Shown piece by piece: positions 53,640 through 61,611 of a stretch of DNA of 64,000 nucleotides. Below the pieces are notes generated by a model. That model was given only the letters and a program-made list of their open reading frames with translations, did no database searches and was not told where the DNA came from. The position numbers were made by a program, and so were the translations under genes. The stretch's first letter is position 1. Each line of letters begins with the position of its first letter. This DNA is from G963704535 sp963704535 (GTDB lineage Bacteria > Chloroflexota > Chloroflexia > Chloroflexales > Roseiflexaceae): assembly GCA_963704535.1 (NCBI GenBank), contig OY969916.1, forward strand, positions 3,224,001 through 3,288,000, in the 5' to 3' direction.

Positions 53640-54948
53640 TGCTGTCGGTTAATATTGATCTGTTTCGATATCGGGATGTACCTGATGAGCAGCAGTTGGC
53701 TCTGATCCGGTTTGCCTTGCGAGATGGCGATATATTATGGATAAGAGCAGACACAGGGGCAGGAAAGACAACGCTACTTAAAATCCTTGCAGGTGTGTTG
53801 CCTACTTTTGAGCCATGCGAGTATAAAGGCCAAGTATTATTGGATGGCGAGATTCTTGATGTAGAGAGAGCAAAAAAGCTTGTCTCGTTCTGCTTTCAAC
53901 TGCCAGAGTATCAATTCCTATTTGACAGTGTACAACGACAGTTTCATACGAAATCGAGCGATGCTGATGGTAATCATTTCCTGCAAATGCTATGTCACAG
54001 GCTAGGTATCGCTCAGTTGCTGAAGGCTTCCGTCAGGGATATCCTGCAGGCCAACGTAAACTTGTCGCCATAGCCGCAGCATTATTCAAACAGCGTAGAC
54101 TTCGTCTCTTTGATGAGCCAACGGCAAATCTTGACTCGACGGCTGTAGCGAGGGTATTATCCATCATTCAGCAAGGCGCAGCCGGCTGTATTACTGTCAT
54201 TGCCTCGCACGATAAGCGAGTGCGAAGGATCTGTACACAGGTGCTGTCATCACACGATGGGAAGACGTGGACGCTCACCTCACTAGCTGCACAAATGGAG
54301 GAAGATTGTTTTTTGCCGGTTTTTCCTATCTCTGCCAAGTTACGCCCACAACAAGAGCTAGTTTATTTCTGCAAAAACATCTCATACACATACCCCAACG
54401 GTTTGCTGGGCCTGAAGCCAATTTCGTTCTCTCTTTTTCGTGGCGAGCGCATAGGTATAATTGGCGATAATGGAAGCGGCAAGACCACATTGATTAGAAT
54501 ACTTACCCGTGACATTCGGCCTTCACAGGGTCAGGTAGTCATAGATTGCCTCGGCAAATGTGGTGTAGTGTTTCAAGAGAATGAGCGACAACTGTTCGGT
54601 AACACAGTTATTGGAGAACTCTTGTTAGGGGTACGGCAGAACGAAGCAGTCCGTCGGAGCGCTCAGGCAATATTGGAGAGGCTAAGCTTATCTCATCGTA
54701 TGGCAATGCACCCAATATTCTTAAGCGGCGGCGAGAAGAAAAAGTTATTAATTGCAGCAGTGTTAATCTGTCAGCCACACACACTAATTCTAGACGAACC
54801 ATTCGCCGGAATGGACGCAAATAGCATCAAGCAAACAATCGATTTAATAGAAGAACATCAGCAGCGAACACAGATGACGGTATTAGTTATAGATCACAAC
54901 GCCAATCGGATACCAAAATTCTTTGAACGTCAAATTGTTATCACGTAA
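53639..54948 (+). pseudogene. ecfA: ECF transporter double ATPase (EcfA1-EcfA2 fusion), frameshifted
   Basis: It is a two-ATPase fusion. Half one has Walker A ADTGAGKTTLLK, a Q-loop (CFQLPEYQFLF), a signature-like PAGQRKLVAIA and Walker B LRLFDEPTANLD. Half two has GDNGSGKTTLIR, the signature LSGGEKKKLLIAAVL and LILDEPFAGMD. The frame breaks once, at 54045-54055, between LLKASVRD and PAGQRK, exactly at the first signature motif. The 1,310-bp span lacks one base. It would power the S/T pair. Either the gene is dead, the base is an error, or frameshifting is programmed; no classic slippery heptamer is evident. Confidence 0.78.
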
Positions 54949-55374
54949 ACTATACTCGCCTGTTCGATTGCCACTATAGCAATCCTATCAGGGTTGTAAA
55001 GTGGGAAGGAGTTTCTGTGGGGGCTTCCTCCACACCCCCTTTTCCAACTCATTTAGGAGTGCTATATAAAAATTGATGCTCACTTATCACTTTTTCTTGC
55101 CAATATAGAGAAGATGTCTTGATGCTCCGATGATTGACTTCTCTATGCTCAATTTATACAACAAATCAAGCCATAGTTGACGTTGTTTTTCCTGAAGTTG
55201 GTTGTAGCTTTCATCATCAACTGAGATTGCAGGTTCAATCCCCGCCATGGCTAAGGTCTCAAATCCCAGTGCTTCATGTAGGGGGGCCATCTCAGATGGG
55301 TATGAAAAGTATCCGCGAAAACCACCCCGAGGAGAAGTGCAGCAAGCAGGCCTGTTCTGTATGGTCCTAACACG
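54949..55374. other. Intergenic region after the ECF genes
   Basis: About 425 bases. It contains a diverged stem-loop repeat (54,985-55,058: GGTTGTAAAGTGGGAAGG, then a GTGGGGGCTTCCTCCAC stem and CCCCCTTTTCCAAC) and a - strand gene fragment (55,087-55,290). No intact gene. Confidence 0.6.
55087..55290 (-). pseudogene. Fragment, possibly the C-terminus of a SAM-dependent methyltransferase
   Basis: The 67-codon frame reads ALGFETLAMAGIEPAISVDD, then LLYKLSIEKSIIGASRHLLY and IGKKK. The S-R-H-L-L-Y-I-G-K-K ending resembles the last strand of class I methyltransferases. There is no N-terminal domain, so this is at most a remnant. The assignment is weak. Confidence 0.3.
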
Positions 55375-56238
55375 CTAGAACAGCCGCGCCTGCTCCATCC
55401 CGCGGTCGAGCCTATCCCACGGCAGCGGCGGCACGTCGGCCAGGCGCTCCAGGCGGCGCTGGAACGCGCGGCAGAGCGCCGGCGAGCGGCGCTCGTCCGG
55501 GCAGTGCATGAAGAAGTAGACCTGCGTACCATCGGCCAACCACTGTGCAATCCGCTCAGCCCACTCGTCGAGCAGCGGCTTGTTCAGCGCCGGGTCGGGG
55601 TGGCCGATGTAGCGCACCAGCGCCAGGCCGGCGGAGCGCAGGGGGTGCAGCGGTACATCGGGCTTGTTGTCGCGCGCGCGCTGGATGTTGACGTCGGCGC
55701 CGGGCAGCGGCCCAGTATTGAGCGGGCGCACATCCATCAGCACCCGGCCGGCGCCATAGCGATCCAGCAGCGCCATCAGCGCCGACTCACCCGGCTCGGT
55801 GTACCAATCGTCGTGGCGCACCTCGACTGCCAGTTGCCACTCCTTCGGCCATGCCGCCAGCCAGCGCTCAAGGTCGTCGATCTTGTCGGCGCGGTAGCCG
55901 GGTGGCAACTGTAGGAAGAACGGCCCTAATCTTTCCCCTAATCCAGCCATGCGCTCGACAAACGCCCGCGTCGTCTCAACCTGGGCGGCCAGTGGCCCTT
56001 CGTGGCTGATCTCGCGCGGCAGCTTGAAGCAGAAGCGAAAGGTATCGGGTGTCTCGGTCGCCCAGCGCTGTACGACCTCGGCCTTGGGAGTAGCATAAAA
56101 CGTTGTATTTCCTTCCACCGTCGTCAGCCGACGACTATAGAGCGACAGGAGTTCGGCGTTTTTGCTGCCGGCCGGGAACAGCTCACCGACCCAGTCTTTA
56201 TAGGCCCACACGGCGCAGCCAAGGTAGAATTTGTGCAT
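55375..56238 (-). CDS. DUF72 (YecE-family) protein
   Basis: A 287-residue TIM-barrel-like protein. YLGCAVWAYKDWVGELFP at the N-terminus, LYSRRLTTVEGNTTFYATP, FKLPREISHEG, LGERLGPFFLQLPPGY and VEVRHDDWY are the family's hallmark blocks. YFFMHCPDERRSPALCRAF near the end matches the conserved HxxxE/C tail. Biochemical function is unknown for the family, and nothing in the neighbourhood explains it. The gene is GC-rich again, so the low-GC region ends just before it. Confidence 0.87.
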   Translation of the reverse strand: MHKFYLGCAVWAYKDWVGELFPAGSKNAELLSLYSRRLTTVEGNTTFYATPKAEVVQRWATETPDTFRFCFKLPREISHEGPLAAQVETTRAFVERMAGLGERLGPFFLQLPPGYRADKIDDLERWLAAWPKEWQLAVEVRHDDWYTEPGESALMALLDRYGAGRVLMDVRPLNTGPLPGADVNIQRARDNKPDVPLHPLRSAGLALVRYIGHPDPALNKPLLDEWAERIAQWLADGTQVYFFMHCPDERRSPALCRAFQRRLERLADVPPLPWDRLDRGMEQARLF

Positions 56239-56388
56239 GGTTATGTCCCCATTTTCTAAACCAAGAGCCCTGATCGCGATGCTAAGTATAACACCGCATT
56301 AGAGAGGCTCAAACCGAGCATATCGAGCACGCAAGTCCATAGATACTGGTTGGCTCTCCAAAGGGGCGGATTATGGTTGTAAAATTAA

Positions 56389-56562
56389 ATCACGACACGA
56401 TGCTATGGAGCAAACTTGTATACTCTTTTAGATTTCTCTTATGAACATGCTTCCTGTACGAAGCGCATTGGAGGCACGCAAATTGCTAATGGTGTCTTCG
56501 TATACCAAAATTTGTACCGCGAAATCCTTGACGGCATGAATAAAGAGTACTATAATCTATGA
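56389..56562 (+). pseudogene. Possible C-terminal gene remnant
   Basis: A 57-codon frame without a start reads CYGANLYTLLDFSYEHASCT, then RIGGTQIANGVFVYQNLYRE, ending at TGA 56560. Composition looks like real protein, and low GC agrees with the adjacent acquired region. I cannot name the family. Confidence 0.25.
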
Positions 56563-56628
56563 ACTTCATCGCACTTCCTCATTTTGACAGATCCCTGGTC
56601 CATGTCGCTCATTTCCGAAAGGAGGGCC

Positions 56629-56679
56629 ATGACCATTTCTCATCATCCTCGAACCTACGGCGTTGCTCTTTCATTCTGA
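56629..56679 (+). CDS. Possible 16-residue peptide with perfect Shine-Dalgarno
   Basis: AAAGGAGGG lies right before ATG at 56629; the frame MTISHHPRTYGVALSF ends at 56677-56679. It could be the start of a lost gene or a leader peptide. TTGACA at 56584-56589 could be a -35 box but has no matching -10. Confidence 0.25.
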   Translation: MTISHHPRTYGVALSF

Positions 56680-56715
56680 CGCCGTCTCATTCCATGCCAT
56701 AGTGCGGCTTTTTGA

Positions 56716-56818
56716 CCTAGACAAGTTTCGGGTGGCGCCATTCGACTTTACAGTGTGAGTGGGAGAGACTGAGAGGGCTGCCCCTCAGACCCCCTTTTTT
56801 TCCAGAACTGTAAAGCCC
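56716..56818. repeat. MITE-like stem-loop element
   Basis: AGACAAGTTTCGGGTGGCGC, CGACTTTACAGTGTGAGTGG, the stem GAGAGGGCTGCCCCTC and CCAGAACTGTAAAG at the end: all blocks of the family, in + orientation. Confidence 0.88.
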
Positions 56819-57136
56819 AAAGAACCTTACTTGTTTGGTTGCCCCAAGTGCGGGGTGTCAATAACGTAGCCAGTGCCGCGCACCTCCAATACCACAGCGC
56901 ATTTTTTAGCGCGACCCACATAGCCCTGATACAACTGATCGAATAGTCACATCCTGCCCGAGCGCTCGGCGGGATGAAGTCGGCCTGCACGCGCCGGTTT
57001 GTTGCTTCGTCACACTACGCGGTGAGGCGGAGCTTGCTGTTGCCTCGAGCGGGGTGACAGGTTGTATGGTGCTGGTGTGATGGTGCTGTTCGGGGCGAAT
57101 CGGCCCGCCCATCAGCGATACAAAGGAGGGTCAGCG

Positions 57137-58207
57137 ATGACAGCAGATGCGGTTCCCTACGGGAGGGTGACCCAGCGACCGCCGGCCGTCAAGGAGGTTC
57201 ACATCCTTTGGATCACCGCCGGCCTGGGATGTGACGGCGACTCCATATCGATCACCGCCGCCACCCAGCCCAGCGTCGAGGATGTGGTGATGGGGGCGAT
57301 TCCAGGGCTCCCGAAGGTGCATCTCCATAACCCGGTGCTGGCCTACGAGGTCGGCGACGACTTCATGAAGTATTGGTACCTGGCCGCCGAAGGCAAGCTC
57401 GAACCGTTTGTCCTGGTGGTCGAGGGCTCGATCCCCAATGAGAAGATCAAGAGCGAGGGCTACTGGGCCGCGCTCGGCACCGACCACAAGACCGGCCAGC
57501 CGATCACGACCAACGAGTGGATCGACCGGCTGGCGCCGAAAGCGCTGGCGGTGGTGGCGATCGGCACCTGCGCGACCTACGGTGGCATCCACGCGATGCA
57601 AGGCAACCCGACCGGCTGTATGGGCCTGGCCGACTACCTGGGTTGGAGCTGGAAGTCGAAGGCGGGATTACCGATCGTGAACGTGCCGGGCTGCCCGGTC
57701 CAGCCGGATAACTTCATGGAGACGCTGCTGTACCTGCTGTACCAGGTGGCCGGGCTGGCACCCATGATCCCGCTGGACGATGCGCTGCGGCCCACTTGGC
57801 TGTTCGGCCAGACCGTCCACGAAGGCTGCGACCGCGGCAGTTACTACGAGCAGGGCGATTTCGCCAAGGAGTACGGCTCGCCCAAGTGCCTGGTGAAGCT
57901 GGGGTGCTGGGGGCCGGTCGTGAACTGCAATGTGCCCAAGCGCGGCTGGATGGCCGGCATCGGTGGCTGCCCGAACGTCGGCGGCATTTGCATCGGCTGC
58001 ACCATGCCCGGCTTCCCCGATAAGTTCATGCCGTTTATGGACGAACCCCCCGGCGCGCGGCTCTCCTCGAATGTTATCGGCGTCTATGGCCGGGTGGTAC
58101 GGGTGCTACGCAAGTTCACCAATGACACGGTCAATAAGGAGCCCAAGTGGCGGCACAATCGCCCTGAGCTGACAACCGGGTATCAGCCAACTACCTATAA
58201 GAAGTAG
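57137..58207 (+). CDS. hhyS: [NiFe] hydrogenase small subunit, group 1h (high-affinity, actinobacterial type)
   Basis: A 356-residue electron-transfer subunit that carries Fe-S clusters. The N-terminal motif reads ITAGLGCDGDS: Cys32 is kept, while the second Cys of the usual C-x-x-C is Asp35. This matches the 3Cys-1Asp proximal cluster described for oxygen-tolerant group 1h enzymes. Further Cys sites are IGTCATYGG, PGCPVQP, VHEGCDRG, KLGCWGPVVNCN and GICIGCTMPGFPDKF. There is no Tat signal and no C-terminal anchor, as expected for this soluble group. AAAGGAGGG at 57122-57130 fixes the ATG at 57137. It heads the hydrogenase operon and would help scavenge atmospheric H2. Confidence 0.92.
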   Translation: MTADAVPYGRVTQRPPAVKEVHILWITAGLGCDGDSISITAATQPSVEDVVMGAIPGLPKVHLHNPVLAYEVGDDFMKYWYLAAEGKLEPFVLVVEGSIPNEKIKSEGYWAALGTDHKTGQPITTNEWIDRLAPKALAVVAIGTCATYGGIHAMQGNPTGCMGLADYLGWSWKSKAGLPIVNVPGCPVQPDNFMETLLYLLYQVAGLAPMIPLDDALRPTWLFGQTVHEGCDRGSYYEQGDFAKEYGSPKCLVKLGCWGPVVNCNVPKRGWMAGIGGCPNVGGICIGCTMPGFPDKFMPFMDEPPGARLSSNVIGVYGRVVRVLRKFTNDTVNKEPKWRHNRPELTTGYQPTTYKK

Positions 58208-58210
58208 GGA

Positions 58211-58234
58211 CGTTCGATCGAACGCCCGTACGGG
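58211..58234. promoter_or_regulatory. Two adjacent palindromes between hhyS and hhyL
   Basis: CGTTCGATCGAACG (14-bp perfect palindrome, 58211-58224) is followed directly by CCCGTACGGG (58225-58234), then AAAGGAG and the hhyL ATG. They may form an intercistronic hairpin that adjusts subunit ratio or mRNA stability; an operator is the alternative. Confidence 0.5.
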
Positions 58235-58248
58235 AAAGGAGTACGGCT

Positions 58249-60075
58249 ATGGCGGTCGCAACGGCGCCAACCAGGACAGTTCCGACTGATTCGCGAAACC
58301 TGGTCGAGATGTCCTGGGATCCGATCACCCGGATCGTCGGCAGCCTTGGCATCTTCACCAAGATCGACTTCGACAACCGGCAGGTGGTCGAGTGCCATAG
58401 CACCTCGTCGATCTTTCGTGGCTACAGCATTTTCATGAAGGGCAAGGACCCCCGCGACGCCCACTTCATCACCAGCCGGATCTGCGGCATCTGCGGCGAC
58501 AACCACGCGACCTGCGCGACCTACGCGCAGAATATGGCGTTCGGCGTGAAGCCGCCCAATCTGGCCGAGTGGATCGTCAACTTGGGCGAGGCGGCCGAGT
58601 ATATGTTCGACCACAATATCTTCCAGGATAACCTGGTCGGCGTGGACTTCTGCGAGCAGATGGTGCGCGAGACCAACCCCAGCGTCTGGGAGAAGGCCAA
58701 GAAGAAGGAGGCGCCACACGCCCACCTGCACGGCTACCGCACGATCGCCGACATTATGACCGCGCTCAACCCCTTCACCGGCGAGTTCTACCGCGAGACC
58801 TTGCATGTGAGCCGCTACACCCGCGAGATGATCTGCCTGATGGAGGGGCGGCACGTCCATCCCTCGACCCTGTACCCCGGCGGCGTCGGGACGGTGCCCA
58901 CGGTCCAGCTCTTCACCGACTACCTGACCCGGCTCATGCGCTACGTCGAGTTTATGAAGAAGGTCGTCCCGCTGCACGACGATCTGTTCGACTTCTTCTA
59001 CGAGGCGCTGCCGGGCTACGAGCATGTCGGGGAGCGGCGGGTGCTGCTGGGCTGCTGGGGCTCGTTCCAGGACCCCTCGGTCTGCGATTACAACTACAAG
59101 ACTATGACCAAGTGGGGCCGCGCGATGTATGTCACGCCGGGCGTGGTGGTGGACGGCAAGCTGGTAACGACCGACCTGGTGGACATCAACCTGAACATCC
59201 GCATCCTGCTGGGCAGCTCCTACTACGACGATTGGCAGAACTCCGAAACCTTCGTCACCACCGACCCGCTGGGCAACTCGGTCGATCAGCGGCACCCCTG
59301 GAACCAGACCACCATCCCCAGGCCGCAGAAGCGCGACTTCAACGGCAACTACACCTGGGTCATGTCGCCGCGCTGGTTCGACAAGCGCACCGGCGATTAC
59401 CTGGCGCTCGACACCGGCGGCGGGGCGTTTGCGCGCTTCTATGCCACGGCGCTGGCCGGGCTAGTGGATATCGGTTATGTCAAGGCAACCGGCCACAGCG
59501 TCAAGATTTTTCTACCCAAGACGGCGCTGCTGCCGGAGGTCGAGTTCGAGTGGAAGATCCCCAAGTGGAGCAACGCGATCGAGCGCGACCGCGCCCGGAC
59601 CTACTTCCAGGCCTACGCGGCCGCCTGCGCGCTGTACTTCGCCGAGCAGGCGTTCAAGGAGCTGCACGCGGGCAATACCAAGGTCTGGTCGGACTTCAAG
59701 GTGCCCGAGGAGGGGATCGGCTGCGGCTTCCACGAGGCCGTGCGCGGGGTGCTCTCGCATCACATGGTCATCCGCGACGGCAAGATCGCCAACTACCACC
59801 CGTATCCACCCACACCGTGGAACGCCAACCCGCGCGATACCTACGGCACGCCGGGACCGTACGAGGACGCGATCCAGGACACGCCGATCTTTGAGGAGAA
59901 CGGGCCGGACAAGTTCAAGGGCATCGACATTATGCGCGCCGTACGCAGCTTCGACCCCTGCCTGCCCTGCGGCGTCCACATGTACCTGGGCAACGGCAAG
60001 GTGATCGAGGCCCGCCACTCGTCGATGTTGGGGCTGCAACATGGGATAGACTTTCCGGGGACCAGCGGAACGTAG
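58249..60075 (+). CDS. hhyL: [NiFe] hydrogenase large subunit, group 1h
   Basis: A 608-residue catalytic subunit. The N-terminal L1 motif is RICGICGDNHATC (Cys79 and Cys82); the C-terminal L2 motif is DPCLPCGVH (Cys571, Cys574, His577). These four Cys hold the NiFe(CN)2CO centre. A 31-residue tail after His577 is the peptide removed by the maturation protease, whose gene begins at 63735. L1/L2 wording matches group 1h enzymes that oxidise trace H2 in aerobes. Spacing to hhyS is 41 bases. It is co-expressed with accessory genes typical of this group. Confidence 0.93.
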   Translation: MAVATAPTRTVPTDSRNLVEMSWDPITRIVGSLGIFTKIDFDNRQVVECHSTSSIFRGYSIFMKGKDPRDAHFITSRICGICGDNHATCATYAQNMAFGVKPPNLAEWIVNLGEAAEYMFDHNIFQDNLVGVDFCEQMVRETNPSVWEKAKKKEAPHAHLHGYRTIADIMTALNPFTGEFYRETLHVSRYTREMICLMEGRHVHPSTLYPGGVGTVPTVQLFTDYLTRLMRYVEFMKKVVPLHDDLFDFFYEALPGYEHVGERRVLLGCWGSFQDPSVCDYNYKTMTKWGRAMYVTPGVVVDGKLVTTDLVDINLNIRILLGSSYYDDWQNSETFVTTDPLGNSVDQRHPWNQTTIPRPQKRDFNGNYTWVMSPRWFDKRTGDYLALDTGGGAFARFYATALAGLVDIGYVKATGHSVKIFLPKTALLPEVEFEWKIPKWSNAIERDRARTYFQAYAAACALYFAEQAFKELHAGNTKVWSDFKVPEEGIGCGFHEAVRGVLSHHMVIRDGKIANYHPYPPTPWNANPRDTYGTPGPYEDAIQDTPIFEENGPDKFKGIDIMRAVRSFDPCLPCGVHMYLGNGKVIEARHSSMLGLQHGIDFPGTSGT

Positions 60076-60125
60076 GCGCGGTTCAAACGAGCTTTAGGGA
60101 CCTGGAAATTGTCAAACATCCCAGC

Positions 60126-60232
60126 CCAATCTTGCGTGTTGCGTGTTACGTACGCCGAACCACGCAACACGCAACACGTAACATGCAACACAGAACAGGT
60201 CTTTGTTCTTTGTTCTTGGTTCTCTGTTCTAC
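60126..60232. repeat. CGTGTTG/CAACACG hairpin followed by TTTGTTC words
   Basis: TTGCGTGTTGCGTGTTACGT pairs with the AACACGCAACACGTAACA words about 8 bases later. This is followed by TCTTTGTTCTTTGTTCTTGG, so two different word families sit side by side in the gap between hhyL and the NifU-like gene. Confidence 0.88.
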
Positions 60233-60246
60233 GCCTGGAGGTGATC

Positions 60247-60801
60247 GTGGCAACGCGCGAAGACAAGGCCTTTCAAGAGCGGCTTGGCCAGATCGAGGTG
60301 CTGATTCAGGAGATCGAGTCGTTCGCCGATCCGGGCGCGCAGGCCAGCGCCAGGGCGGCCATCCAGGCGCTCATGGAGCTGCACGGCGCCGGCCTAGAGC
60401 GCATGCTGGAGATCGCCGCGCGGGCCGGCGCCGCCGGCAACGCGATCATCGACGGCTTCGCCGGCGACGACCTGGTCGGGAGCCTGCTGCTGCTGTACGG
60501 GCTGCACCCGCTGGAGCTGGAGACGCGCGTCTTGCAGGCGCTCGACAAGTCGCGCCCGTATCTGCGCTCGCACGGCGGCAACGTCGAGCTAATTGGTATC
60601 ACGTCCGAGGGCGTGGTCCAGCTGCGGCTCCAGGGCAGTTGCCACGGCTGCCCTTCGTCGGCCATGACGCTCAAGCTGGCGATCGAGGAGCAGATCTTCG
60701 CGGCGGCCCCCGATGTGGCGGCGATCGAAGTCGAGGGCATGGTCGAGCGCCCAGCTGCGTCGCCGTCCGTTTTCATCCCGCTGGAGTTGGTGGTGAGTTA
60801 A
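60247..60801 (+). CDS. NifU-like C-terminal domain protein of the hydrogenase operon
   Basis: A 184-residue protein with an N-terminal helical region (~1-85) and a NifU C-terminal (Fe-S scaffold) domain at ~95-170. Its GSCHGCPSSAMTLKLAIEEQI carries the C-x-x-C that binds a [4Fe-4S] cluster. A NifU-like protein is a standard partner of group 1h hydrogenases and may load or relay clusters to the small subunit. I chose the GTG at 60247 because GGAGG lies 5 bases upstream; no ATG gives a better start. Confidence 0.82.
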   Translation: MATREDKAFQERLGQIEVLIQEIESFADPGAQASARAAIQALMELHGAGLERMLEIAARAGAAGNAIIDGFAGDDLVGSLLLLYGLHPLELETRVLQALDKSRPYLRSHGGNVELIGITSEGVVQLRLQGSCHGCPSSAMTLKLAIEEQIFAAAPDVAAIEVEGMVERPAASPSVFIPLELVVS

Positions 60802-60848
60802 AAGGGGGAGTTCGAGAGGGAAGCCCCCTCAAGAACCCCTTTCCATCA
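60799..60848. repeat. Degenerate stem-loop repeat unit
   Basis: AAAGGGGGAGTTCGAGAGGG, loop, CCCCCTCAAGAACCCCTTT: a diverged copy of the dispersed element, starting at the stop codon of the NifU-like gene. Confidence 0.7.
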
Positions 60849-60891
60849 CCAAACTTGTGTGGGAAACGGGCTCTCGGAGACTTTCTAGCCA

Positions 60892-61512
60892 ATGCAAAAT
60901 TCAAAATCGGACCTCCAACACCCCTCATCCTTCGCGACCCTGCGCCGGTTTGTCCGCGAACGGAAGACGGTGGAGCGCTGTGAGCTGTGCGGCACCACGC
61001 TGGCGCCCGACCACCAGCACTTGATCGAGCCGGAGAGCCGCCAGTTGCACTGCTGCTGCGATGCCTGCGCGCTGCTCTTGGGCTACCAGGAAGGCGCCAA
61101 ATACCGCCGCGTGCCCAGGCGCATCCAGTTCCTGGCCGACTTTCGCATGACCGACGCGCAGTGGGAGAGCCTGATGCTGCCGATCGGCATGGCGTTTTTC
61201 TACATCAGCAGCCCGCAGGGCCGGGTCGTTGCGCTCTACCCCAGCCCGGCCGGCGCCACCGAATCACTGCTCGACCTGGAGGCCTGGCAAGACCTGGTTT
61301 GCGATAACCCCATCCTGGGCGAGCTGGAGCCGGACGCCGAAGCGCTGCTGGTCAACCGGGTGGGCAGCGCGCGTGAGCACTACCGCATCCCAATCGACGA
61401 GTGCTACAAGCTGGTTGGCCTGATTCGTACCCACTGGCGCGGCCTGTCCGGCGGCACGGAGGCCTGGGAAGCGATCGGTGGTTTCTTCGCCAGCCTGAAA
61501 GAGCGGTCGTAA
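60892..61512 (+). CDS. DUF5947-type hydrogenase-associated protein
   Basis: A 206-residue protein. CELCG at ~30-34 and CCCDACALL at ~54-62 form a probable zinc or Fe-S site. The rest (FLADFRMTDAQWESLMLPIG, MAFFYISSPQGRVVALYPSP) matches the DUF5947 family, found with group 1h hydrogenases in actinobacteria. Its function is unknown; assembly factor or electron acceptor are possibilities. No strong ribosome site precedes the ATG at 60892, so the start could be slightly different. Confidence 0.72.
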   Translation: MQNSKSDLQHPSSFATLRRFVRERKTVERCELCGTTLAPDHQHLIEPESRQLHCCCDACALLLGYQEGAKYRRVPRRIQFLADFRMTDAQWESLMLPIGMAFFYISSPQGRVVALYPSPAGATESLLDLEAWQDLVCDNPILGELEPDAEALLVNRVGSAREHYRIPIDECYKLVGLIRTHWRGLSGGTEAWEAIGGFFASLKERS

Positions 61513-61606
61513 GAACAAAGAACAAAGGACCAAGAACAAAGATAGACACTGCCAGAGCGCCGGGACCAGATTTTGTTCTCTATTCTTTGTTCTTTGTTCT
61601 TGGAGC
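61512..61606. repeat. Hairpin of GAACAAA words
   Basis: AAGAACAAAGAACAAAGGAC on the left and TTCTTTGTTCTTTGTTCTTG on the right are reverse complements around a ~30-base centre. It lies between two genes of the hydrogenase operon, so the operon mRNA would contain it. Confidence 0.9.
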
Positions 61607-61611
61607 GTCAT

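Larger units (their letters stand above)
56239..57136. other. Intergenic region upstream of the hydrogenase operon
   Basis: About 900 bases without an intact gene. It contains a protein-like remnant (56,389-56,562), a 16-codon open frame with a perfect ribosome site (56,629-56,679) and one MITE-like element (56,716-56,818). The hydrogenase promoter presumably lies in 56,900-57,110, but no clear -10/-35 pair is visible. Confidence 0.55.

Noticed and set aside
54040..54060. Programmed ribosomal frameshift in ecfA
   Set aside because: No classic X-XXY-YYZ heptamer or downstream pseudoknot was visible at the break. Kept only as a remote possibility.
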